Shown here: in pieces, positions 22,960 through 28,637 of the stretch | Numbering within the stretch: position 1 is the stretch's first letter | How the letters are laid out: the number at the start of each line of letters is the position of its first letter | Source of the DNA: a virus | Length of the DNA: 29,036 nucleotides | IMG/VR virus record: IMGVR_UViG_3300030106_003788 | Coordinates: 1 to 29,036 of that record | Strand: one strand, 5' to 3' | Made by a program: the position numbers and the translations under genes | The notes under the pieces: generated by a model | Database searches by the model: none | Seen by the model: only the letters and a program-made list of their open reading frames with translations | What the model was told of the DNA's origin: nothing

Positions 22960-23294
22960 AAACAAACGTAGGCATAGAACTAACAGACGAAGAACGACTC
23001 GATTTAGGACAGAAGTATTACAAAAAGAACAAGGCGATAACACGAGCCGACTTGAACGTAATCGTTAAAAACTACATCAAAAGCGTATTGACTGCCAGAC
23101 CTTATACTTTGGAGGAGAAACAAAACGAGCCTTGTCTTAAAGAAGAATGGTCGTCACTTAGTCAATTCAAAGAATATCTACAAAAACAAGGCTACACCGT
23201 CATGTCTTTTGACGGCTTTAAGTTAATAGCTAAAGACAGCGACAAGCAAGTGCACAGCTACACGCTTGGCTTGGGTAAAATATTAAGGGATTAG
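22956..23294 (+). CDS. Last gene of the small-gene cluster, unknown function
   Basis: The start is taken at 22956 (ATGA overlap with the previous stop, GAGGG upstream), giving 112 residues. It is helical at the N-terminus (ELTDEERLDLGQKYYKKNKA, then TRADLNVIVKNYIKSV) and mixed at the C-terminus (FKEYLQKQGYTVMSFDGFKL, then IAKDSD). A helix-turn-helix cannot be excluded but is not clear. It runs tail to tail into terS with a four-base overlap and no terminator between. Confidence 0.65.
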   Translation: MKTNVGIELTDEERLDLGQKYYKKNKAITRADLNVIVKNYIKSVLTARPYTLEEKQNEPCLKEEWSSLSQFKEYLQKQGYTVMSFDGFKLIAKDSDKQVHSYTLGLGKILRD

Positions 23295-23794
23295 TCTTTA
23301 CGAACTATCGTGTGGGTTTGGTCGATAGTTTTAGGCGATTCTTTTGGTCTATCCAATAAAGGTATAACATCCGCAAGCAATCCGTCTACTTTCTGCTTTA
23401 ACTGTTCTTCGGACATAGACTCAAGCGTGCCTGTTCTAATTTCTTTCCTATCTACGTACAAGCCGGCTGCTCGGCCTCTCTGCACTTCTGCGGCTACGGC
23501 TGCGGTGTAGTTGCCTTTATCCAAAGCACAATCTCTAATCTCTGCAAGCTTTCTTATGTGTCTGCCGTAAGACACATCAAACTTTGCATTAACCTCAGCT
23601 TGTAGGTCTTGGATGTATCGAACAACTGCGGGGTATTTTCTTGGATTGGTTAACTCGGATGCTCTGCTTTTTGCAGAACTTTTAGAGTAGCCGGCAGACA
23701 AGGCACACTCTTCTTTAGTTTTACTGCCATCGTTGTACACGTATTCGTGGGCAAAGCGTCTGGCTTTTTCTGAAATCTTCTTTTCAGCTTCCAT
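23291..23794 (-). CDS. terS: Terminase small subunit
   Basis: The 167-residue protein matches the Terminase_2 family. KARRFAHEYVYNDGSKTKEE is followed by CALSAGYSKSSAKSRASELT and NPRKYPAVVRYIQDLQAEV, the N-terminal DNA-binding helix-turn-helix of small terminases. A helical oligomerisation region (ALDKGNYTAAVAAEVQRGRA) and a C-terminal tail that would contact TerL or portal follow. It recognises the packaging site and feeds TerL. It is unusual in that it is not next to terL. No Shine-Dalgarno is visible before the ATG. A TTGACT-16-TATATC promoter ends only nine bases before the start codon. Confidence 0.85.
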   Translation of the reverse strand: MEAEKKISEKARRFAHEYVYNDGSKTKEECALSAGYSKSSAKSRASELTNPRKYPAVVRYIQDLQAEVNAKFDVSYGRHIRKLAEIRDCALDKGNYTAAVAAEVQRGRAAGLYVDRKEIRTGTLESMSEEQLKQKVDGLLADVIPLLDRPKESPKTIDQTHTIVRKD

Positions 23795-23803
23795 GGTCGT
23801 AAT

Positions 23804-23831
23804 GATATAACAGCAAATATCCCATAGTCAA
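23804..23831 (-). promoter_or_regulatory. Candidate terS promoter giving a nearly leaderless mRNA
   Basis: On the minus strand TTGACT (23826-23831, five of six) and TATATC (23804-23809, four of six) are 16 bases apart. A start six to seven bases past the -10 falls at about 23797, only three bases before the terS ATG. With no Shine-Dalgarno, terS would be translated from an almost leaderless message. The -10 is imperfect. Confidence 0.45.
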
Positions 23832-23857
23832 AGGACCAAGGGCTGTTTTAGCTAAAA

Positions 23858-24095
23858 ACCTAATTTCCTAATGTGGACCTAATGTGGCTCACATTAGGTG
23901 GAAACCCTTATAGAACCTAACGTACAGCAAAAATGAATGCCATAACGTCATTTATTTAGTGAGGCTGATAGTCTAAATCTTTTGATTTTTGAAAAAATAG
24001 ACATTCACATTAGGTGGAATAATAAAAAAGGTATATATGGGAAAGGGTTTTCGACCTAATTTTTACCTAATGTGAGCGTTTTGTTCACATTAGGT
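23858..24095. repeat. Array of ACCTAATGTG motifs in both orientations
   Basis: Five perfect copies of ACCTAATGTG or its complement CACATTAGGT occur at 23877-23886(+), 23890-23899(-), 24006-24015(-), 24065-24074(+) and 24086-24095(-). A nine-of-ten copy is at 23866-23875(+). Half motifs ACCTAA(T) occur at 23858, 23915 and 24054. Two pairs form inverted repeats: 23877-23899 with a 3-base spacer, and 24065-24095 with 11-bp arms and a 9-base spacer. The array lies between terS and the strong plus promoter. It may be operators, replication iterons or a packaging recognition site. Confidence 0.85.
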
Positions 24096-24106
24096 TTTTA
24101 GGGGAA

Positions 24107-24161
24107 AAGACGACCGTTAACACTTAATCTTTGGAGAAAATACAAGATAAACGGCCGTCTT
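24107..24161. repeat. Inverted repeat, 12-bp arms with one mismatch
   Basis: AAGACGACCGTT (24107-24118) and AACGGCCGTCTT (24150-24161) are complementary except at one position and are separated by 31 bases. The loop contains TTTGGAGAAAATAC, which looks like a ribosome site but has no start codon after it. The hairpin is directly next to the motif array and may be part of an origin, operator or RNA control element. Confidence 0.6.
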
Positions 24162-24175
24162 GGAGTTAGATTATT

Positions 24176-24235
24176 ATGAAAAAATCTATTTATGTATTGT
24201 ACTGGCACTATTTTAAAAATCAATATGGGACATGA
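24176..24235 (+). CDS. Possible 19-residue peptide
   Basis: ATG at 24176 has TTGGAG nine bases upstream and opens 19 codons ending TGA at 24233-24235. The product is aromatic-rich (MKKSIYVLYWHYFKNQYGT). It lies just before the consensus promoter and after the inverted repeat. Such a short frame may be chance; the good ribosome site is the only support. Confidence 0.3.
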   Translation: MKKSIYVLYWHYFKNQYGT

Positions 24236-24246
24236 AAATAAATTGC

Positions 24247-24275
24247 TTGACACGTCTTATAAGATATGTTATAAT
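24247..24275 (+). promoter_or_regulatory. Consensus sigma70 promoter
   Basis: TTGACA (24247-24252) and TATAAT (24270-24275) match the sigma70 consensus perfectly, with the optimal 17-base spacing. Transcription should start near 24282 and run right through the structured leader into the 160-residue gene. It is the strongest promoter seen in the window and lies 150 bases to the right of the last ACCTAATGTG motif. Confidence 0.85.
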
Positions 24276-24281
24276 AGATCC

Positions 24282-24428
24282 TATACGGGTCGGGAACCAT
24301 TGCGTGCGATCTGGTAGTACGGCGAGATAAGCCATGTGACAAGCCAGACTTAATCGACCAACCGAGACGGACGGGACCTGTCGGAATAACGACACAAAAC
24401 AAAAACTGTTTTAAATAAACTTTAAATT
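24282..24428 (+). ncRNA. Structured leader or candidate small RNA
   Basis: The about 140 bases after the consensus promoter are GC-richer than their surroundings and have no credible coding frame. ACGGGTC (24285-24291) can pair with GACCTGT (24375-24381, one G-U), closing the region. Inside, TCTGG (24310-24314) pairs with CCAGA (24344-24348), and GGC (24321-24323) with GCC (24331-24333). The 3' side becomes A-rich and leads to the ribosome site of the next gene. It could be a small RNA or a regulatory leader. No terminator separates it from the gene. Confidence 0.45.
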
Positions 24429-24440
24429 ATGGAGATTATT

Positions 24441-24923
24441 ATGGATAAAAACGTTTGGAGTAAACACTACGAAGGTTTGTTAGATTGTTTGTGGAATCAA
24501 CACGAAAACTACAAAGAACTATTAACCTTAATGTTAAAAACAGCCAAAGAGAAAGACGCTAAACTACTTTCAACAATAAAACTTAAACGAAAAAAGTTAA
24601 AAGGTATTGTTGAAAAGTATGAAGCAGACATTTCTGACTTGGCTTTCAAGAGAAAAGTTTTCAAAGAAGCTGTCTCTGACGTCAAAAGAGAATATTCTTT
24701 TAGACGAAAGATCAGCGGCCTAGAGAAAAAACACTCTTATTTAGCAGTGTTCTGGGACGGCGATGAAGATGTCTATACCACATGGGTGTATTCAGATGAC
24801 TTCAGAAGTGGAGAGGATCCCAAAGATCCCTTTTGTGATTCTCACTATCACCACTCTTACGAAGAAGCCTACCACGCTTGTTTAACTTATATAAAACACC
24901 ATGAAACCAAAGAGGTAACATGA
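24441..24923 (+). CDS. Hypothetical early protein downstream of consensus promoter
   Basis: The start is taken at 24441 (MDKNVW), where GGAGA lies five bases upstream; an ATG four codons earlier has no ribosome site. The product has 160 residues. It begins with helices (LLDCLWNQHENYKELLTLML) and a Lys-rich coiled-coil-like stretch (KLLSTIKLKRKKLKGIVEKY). It ends with a different domain that has YLAVFWDGDEDVYTTWVYSD and a histidine-rich HYHHSYEEAYHACLTYIKHH. The family is not recognised. The strong promoter predicts high early expression. It overlaps the next gene by four bases. Confidence 0.65.
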   Translation: MDKNVWSKHYEGLLDCLWNQHENYKELLTLMLKTAKEKDAKLLSTIKLKRKKLKGIVEKYEADISDLAFKRKVFKEAVSDVKREYSFRRKISGLEKKHSYLAVFWDGDEDVYTTWVYSDDFRSGEDPKDPFCDSHYHHSYEEAYHACLTYIKHHETKEVT

Positions 24924-25102
24924 TGACAGATAAATTAAACTCAGTAGAACTAGTTAAATTAGCTCTAATCTTTACTAGAAACAACAGCGATAAGTTTTTT
25001 AAAACTCACTTGATGAAGCAAACAAACTACACAAGTGAGGAATTAGAGAACTTAACTAATAATTATGTTTCTTCTAATAAGTTAAGCTTAAATAAAAAAT
25101 AG
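24920..25102 (+). CDS. Small helical protein before a terminator
   Basis: The protein has 60 residues (or 59 if the second ATG is used). It is helical, rich in Asn, Lys and Leu (LNSVELVKLALIFTRNNSDK, then SEELENLTNNYVSSN). GAGG lies before the start. It is the last gene of the unit from the consensus promoter and is followed five bases later by a strong terminator. It has no recognised family. Confidence 0.6.
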   Translation: MMTDKLNSVELVKLALIFTRNNSDKFFKTHLMKQTNYTSEELENLTNNYVSSNKLSLNKK

Positions 25103-25107
25103 AAGAA

Positions 25108-25139
25108 GGGGAGATCGTTTCGGCGGTCTCCCCTTTTTT
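25108..25139 (+). terminator. Strong intrinsic terminator, probably bidirectional
   Basis: GGGGAGATCG (25108-25117) and CGGTCTCCCC (25124-25133) form a 10-bp stem (one G-T pair) with a 6-base loop, followed by six T (25134-25139). On the minus strand the same hairpin is followed by a T-rich tract (TTCTTCTATTTTTTATT), so it likely ends both convergent units: the plus unit ending at 25102 and the minus unit ending at 25138. Confidence 0.9.
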
Positions 25140-25287
25140 ATCGTCCTTGGCCCCTGTACCGCTTAAACTGCTTCTTGCCGTGCTTGCTTCTTACAACCGT
25201 GTTTGCGCTTCTGCCGTTGCCCTGAGAAGTGTGCTTGGTCCTTCGTCGGTTGGGATCGATCGTAACGGCTTGTTTTACTTTAGCCAC
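25138..25287 (-). CDS. Very small basic protein, GTG start (49 aa)
   Basis: Reading the minus strand from GTG at 25287 gives 49 codons ending TAA at 25138. The start overlaps the stop of the thermonuclease gene as TAGTG, a sign of coupled translation. The product is very basic (VTIDPNRRRTKHTSQGNGRS, then RSKHGKKQFKRYRGQGR). The C-terminal KRYRGQGR ending is familiar to me from small proteins of marine phages. RNA or DNA binding is suggested by charge. Its last bases lie in the terminator T run. Confidence 0.7.
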   Translation of the reverse strand: MAKVKQAVTIDPNRRRTKHTSQGNGRSANTVVRSKHGKKQFKRYRGQGR

Positions 25288-25661
25288 TAACCCCAAACCT
25301 TAGTCTTCGTGCCGCCATAATACTCAACGGCGTGTCCTTCGTCGATTAACATCTTACAAATGTCCTGTCCGTCCTCTGTATAAGGTATACCGAGGATTCT
25401 GCCGTATTTACCTTTGCCCAAGGACTTTACCTTAAACGTGCCTACGCATAGCTCTTTGAGGCGCTCTTTCGCAGCCAAACCCAGCTTCTTTTCCGCTAAG
25501 TTCCTTGTCCTTGATTCTGGGGTGTCTATGCCGTGCAACCTGACTCTTTGTTTATGCAGCTTCACATCAAAGCCCAAATCTAAAATTACATCAACGGTAT
25601 CCCCGTCGACAACCCGGTCTAGTTCCGCTTGGTATACAAACGCGTCTGGATTATCCGCCAT
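25287..25661 (-). CDS. Staphylococcal-nuclease-like thermonuclease
   Basis: The 124-residue SNase-fold protein has all catalytic elements: VVDGDTVDV with Asp21, RVRLHGIDTPES with Arg41, Asp46 and Glu49, and GKYGRILG with Arg88. This corresponds to Asp21, Arg35, Asp40, Glu43 and Arg87 of the staphylococcal enzyme. It has no signal peptide, so it acts inside the cell, possibly degrading host DNA or trimming phage DNA. The start overlaps the SET-domain gene by 11 bases. A host-like gene on a phage is known for this family. Confidence 0.88.
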   Translation of the reverse strand: MADNPDAFVYQAELDRVVDGDTVDVILDLGFDVKLHKQRVRLHGIDTPESRTRNLAEKKLGLAAKERLKELCVGTFKVKSLGKGKYGRILGIPYTEDGQDICKMLIDEGHAVEYYGGTKTKVWG

Positions 25662-25992
25662 CTTCTACTCCTTCGTCTATATGATAATCTAAAGTAATCT
25701 CTTCGCCTTCCTTTATAGCACGATCCGTTATCAAATGATAAGTCCGATAGTCGTCCCAATCTAGCTTTTGTTCTAAATAACAGTTTGCCTCCGGGTCGTG
25801 ATTGACAAAACCGCCGAGCGCTGTGCGTACATACCCGTGAATGATCGGCACTTTAATGTGCGTCATACCGAGATCCACGTCTTCTTCTATGTCCTCGGCT
25901 GCAAAGATTCCTGTGCCCTCGATATCGCTCTCACCCACCTCTAAACACTTCGGCAAAGGTCGATAATAAAATTTATTGTATTTGGGGGTCAC
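25651..25992 (-). CDS. SET-domain protein, possible lysine methyltransferase
   Basis: The 113-residue protein is nearly all SET domain. SDIEGTGIFAAEDIEED (22-38) is the N-terminal strand pair. GGFVNHDPEANCYLE (60-74) has the N-H-x-x-x-x-N cofactor motif (Asn64, His65, Asn70), and IKEGEEITLDYH (93-104) has Tyr103 at the catalytic position. Classical SET proteins methylate lysines with S-adenosylmethionine. Small SET-like proteins occur in marine phages, with no known substrate. A missing post-SET cysteine cluster and the short length leave activity open. It overlaps both neighbours. Confidence 0.75.
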   Translation of the reverse strand: MTPKYNKFYYRPLPKCLEVGESDIEGTGIFAAEDIEEDVDLGMTHIKVPIIHGYVRTALGGFVNHDPEANCYLEQKLDWDDYRTYHLITDRAIKEGEEITLDYHIDEGVEDGG

Positions 25993-26531
25993 TTATAGCT
26001 TCTGCCATACTCGCCGTAATTCATCACCATGCCGCCAGTATTCATCTCGTCCGGGTCGTCGAGTTTCTTTTTCATCTTAGCTAGAATGTTGCTCTTCTCT
26101 TCCATGCTAGGTCCTTGGTCCTTCAACCTATCGTTCACTATACGTTTGGCCCTACCTACATTCATCACTATGTTTGATCCTTCGGCGTACTGCGCGGTGA
26201 TTGGCATATCAGGATCAGAGTCGCGCGCTATTTTATTACTGCCCATCGTTTCAATCTCATCGAGCTCTCTTTGTACCAATCTAAGTTGATCGGCATCAGC
26301 GCTTTGTACAATGTCGTTAGCGATATCTCTAATTTCGTCCGCTGCTCTTGGATCACCCGCTATTTGTCTGAGGCGATTTAGGCGTTTGACGATAAAGACC
26401 GGCAAGCCTGCGGCTCCTAAATATTCCAACGGATCGTCAGGATCGGGAGCGAGCAGCGACATAATGCCACGAACGTCGTCAATAGGATTACCGACATTGG
26501 AAGGCGTACGCTTTACTATTCTCTGTGCCAT
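25989..26531 (-). CDS. Hypothetical protein of the helicase/SET unit
   Basis: The 180-residue, charged protein is helical in the middle (RQIAGDPRAADEIRDIANDI, then ADADQLRLVQRELDEIETMG). It ends NTGGMVMNYGEYGRSYK, a C-terminal tail I recall from proteins of related marine phages without known function. No catalytic motif is recognised. Its start is 16 bases past the helicase stop, and it overlaps the SET gene by four bases. Membership of one operon suggests a DNA-metabolism or host-control role. Confidence 0.65.
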   Translation of the reverse strand: MAQRIVKRTPSNVGNPIDDVRGIMSLLAPDPDDPLEYLGAAGLPVFIVKRLNRLRQIAGDPRAADEIRDIANDIVQSADADQLRLVQRELDEIETMGSNKIARDSDPDMPITAQYAEGSNIVMNVGRAKRIVNDRLKDQGPSMEEKSNILAKMKKKLDDPDEMNTGGMVMNYGEYGRSYK

Positions 26532-26546
26532 GCTTTGATTATACAG

Positions 26547-27995
26547 CTAATCGAACCATTGGCGAACCTCGCCGAGCACTTCGTTACTGATCTCTACTTT
26601 GTCGAGAAGCGATTGCAGTATCTTCTCATCGACGGTGTCGGGCGAGACTAAGTCTATGTACGTGCAACTGTGCTCCTGTCCGATACGATGAATACGGTCT
26701 TCGGCTTGGATCCGCAGCTCTAAGTCATAGCTGTTCGAGTAGAAGATCATCGCTTTGGCTTGGGTTAGCGTAATACCTCTACCACCTGTCTGCGCATTTG
26801 ATATAAAATACCGCAGCTCGCTGTCCGGGTCTTGAAAGCGAGTAATAATATTTTGACGTTCAACTTGAGGAGTTTCACCGTAGTATGTTGCCACCGCATT
26901 GGTCCCATATTTTTCTGCTAATAGCTTTGCTAGCTGTTCTATGTCTGAGCGGAACACAGCAAATATCACAACTTTACCTTGAGTCTCTTCTAGGATATCC
27001 AGAACCGTCTGCAATCGATTATTCTTTATAAGTATCGTTTTACCTTCCTCGTTCTTCAGACTGCCCGCTACGACTTGTTGCAGTCGCATCAGCTGAGTCA
27101 GCGCATTGACAGTCGTAAACGTATCGCCTTCTAAGATCATCAGCGCTTCTTTGCGCATTTGTTCGTACGCTTGCTTTTGTTCCTTGGTCAGCTCTACCTG
27201 TCGCTTGGTGTACACCTTGGGCGGTAGATCCAAACATTCTTCTTTACGTTTGCGCACAGAGAAACCGCGCAACAACTTTTGTAATTCATCGAGTCGTTGG
27301 TAGCCGACAATGTGGTCAAACGAATGGCCACCTAAAAACTTTCTTTGCGTCAAAGCAAAACGCGCCCGGAACGAATAGTAACTACTGAAACCCAAAAGCG
27401 TGGGGCTCAAAAAGAAACACTGCGAGTACAAATCTAAGGGCGCTTTGGTTATGGGAAAACCTGTGAGTATCCTTCGGTAGTCAGCGAGTGGCGCTAGCTT
27501 GATGAGGTTCTTAGTCCTTTTAGCTTTGGGGTTTTTAATAGTTGTCGACTCATCTATAACGAACATACAGTTGTGAGTATTTAAAAACTCTTCGACGTGT
27601 TGACAACCCTTAGTAGTTGCGAAAGCCTCGACGTTGACGAGTAGAATATTTAATTTACCTGTGCTATCTTCTTCAACCATGTCCTTAAAAGCCTTTGTCC
27701 AACGTTGCGTGTGGTTCGACTGCCAGACCAAAACGTTTCTTTCTATATCATCGGGCAAATGTCGAGCGATCTCATTCTCGCTCCAATTACTAAGCACACC
27801 TTTCGGCGCCACAATAACTGCCCCGGATACCTCGTCTTGTTTAAACAGGATAGCTAAATTATCTAAAAGGATTTTTGATTTACCCAAACCCATCTCTAAA
27901 AACAGAGCGTATAAATTTTTGTATGCGCTGGTTTCTAGAACTTCTCGTTGGTGCTGGTAAGGTTCGGTTTTGTATTCGTAATTTGTTATTTCCAT
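26547..27995 (-). CDS. SNF2-type superfamily 2 helicase/ATPase
   Basis: The 482-residue protein has all SF2/SNF2 motifs. Motif I is MGLGKSK (35-41), Ia is IVAPKGVLSNW (61-71), II is VIDEST (146-151, with Asp148-Glu149), III is LTGFPITK (177-184), V is TGGRGITL (403-410), and VI is RIHRIGQ (434-440). RIHRIGQ with DEST and Gln-rich spacing is the SNF2 signature. Phage SNF2-type ATPases are thought to translocate on duplex DNA and act in replication, repair or transcription. No accessory domain is fused. AAAGGA precedes the ATG. It starts a minus unit with four downstream genes. Confidence 0.9.
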   Translation of the reverse strand: MEITNYEYKTEPYQHQREVLETSAYKNLYALFLEMGLGKSKILLDNLAILFKQDEVSGAVIVAPKGVLSNWSENEIARHLPDDIERNVLVWQSNHTQRWTKAFKDMVEEDSTGKLNILLVNVEAFATTKGCQHVEEFLNTHNCMFVIDESTTIKNPKAKRTKNLIKLAPLADYRRILTGFPITKAPLDLYSQCFFLSPTLLGFSSYYSFRARFALTQRKFLGGHSFDHIVGYQRLDELQKLLRGFSVRKRKEECLDLPPKVYTKRQVELTKEQKQAYEQMRKEALMILEGDTFTTVNALTQLMRLQQVVAGSLKNEEGKTILIKNNRLQTVLDILEETQGKVVIFAVFRSDIEQLAKLLAEKYGTNAVATYYGETPQVERQNIITRFQDPDSELRYFISNAQTGGRGITLTQAKAMIFYSNSYDLELRIQAEDRIHRIGQEHSCTYIDLVSPDTVDEKILQSLLDKVEISNEVLGEVRQWFD

Positions 27996-28036
27996 AAGAC
28001 ATCCTTTATAAATTTCGTTATTCGTTCAAATATATG

Positions 28037-28074
28037 TTGTTATTTATTCTAAATAACTTATACTAAGAAATCAA
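28037..28074. promoter_or_regulatory. Overlapping divergent promoters
   Basis: For the plus strand, TTGTTA (28037-28042) and TATACT (28059-28064) are 16 bases apart. For the minus strand, TTGATT (28069-28074) and TAGAAT (28046-28051) are 17 bases apart. The -10 and -35 boxes interleave in a 38-base stretch between the helicase gene and the right plus cluster, so the two directions may compete. All four boxes match consensus at four or five of six positions. Confidence 0.5.
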
Positions 28075-28106
28075 ATTAACAAACAACAAATTAAGGAGTA
28101 ACGAAA

Positions 28107-28394
28107 ATGGAAGAAATTATGAAGATAGCCCTCGCCAATATCGGCACCGTCCTTTCCAACAGAACATCATTCAATGACGGCACACACGATACCGCGATGG
28201 ACTTAATTTCTATGTACGACGCAGCTAGCCCAGAATTAAAAAAACAACTTCAAACTCTCTGGCAAATACAACACCTAACTTACGAAATGCTTTTCAGACC
28301 AACTGAGCTGATCTCAGACGATAGGTTTTGTGTATGCGGAGAACCACTCGTTGACTGCGACGACGCATACGAGCACATGACACAGGGGGTATAA
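28107..28394 (+). CDS. Small early protein with C-terminal Cys cluster
   Basis: The protein has 95 residues. The N-terminus is helical (IMKIALANIGTVLSNRTSFN, then AMDLISMYDAASPELKKQL). Near the C-terminus is RFCVCGEPLVDCDDAYEHMT, with three Cys and one His that could bind a metal. No family is known to me. AAGGAG stands before the ATG. It is the first gene of the right plus unit and ends one base before the next start. Confidence 0.65.
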   Translation: MEEIMKIALANIGTVLSNRTSFNDGTHDTAMDLISMYDAASPELKKQLQTLWQIQHLTYEMLFRPTELISDDRFCVCGEPLVDCDDAYEHMTQGV

Positions 28395-28637
28395 ATGAAA
28401 GTTAATTTTCCAAGTAAAATACATTTAGATTCTGCAAATTTTATTGTTTATCCGAAACAAAACTTTTATACGACTCACGACATTAAGTTTTGGACTGGTG
28501 CTGATGGCAGTATTTGGGGAGCTTCTTTTTTTAAAGAAAATGGCAAGATGTTGAGAAGAATTAATGCTGAAGAACTAGAACAAATATTTAACCATGCTAA
28601 CAAAATGCACAAACTAGAAGGAGAAAATAAACAATGA
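28395..28637 (+). CDS. Small early protein, function unknown
   Basis: The protein has 80 residues. Its N-terminal half is beta-like (IHLDSANFIVYPKQNFYTTH, then DIKFWTGADGSIWGASFF) and its C-terminal half is a helix (NAEELEQIFNHANKMHKLEG). I do not recognise the family. GGGGG lies before the ATG, next to the stop of the preceding gene. It overlaps the next start as ATGA. Confidence 0.65.
   Translation: MKVNFPSKIHLDSANFIVYPKQNFYTTHDIKFWTGADGSIWGASFFKENGKMLRRINAEELEQIFNHANKMHKLEGENKQ

Noticed and set aside
24282-24385. tRNA or tRNA-like gene in the GC-richer leader
   Set aside because: No acceptor stem, anticodon arm or T-loop consensus could be placed on either strand.
24213-24402. Two overlapping minus-strand 60-residue frames across the leader
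   Set aside because: They have no ribosome site and no family, oppose a consensus promoter, and end in the promoter area; the stretch looks non-coding.
12517-26123. Scattered words such as GGACCAAGG / CCTTGGTCC
   Set aside because: Most copies fall in coding frames (12517, 25228, 26110) and vary in form; only the copy near 23832 is non-coding, so no repeat family is supported.
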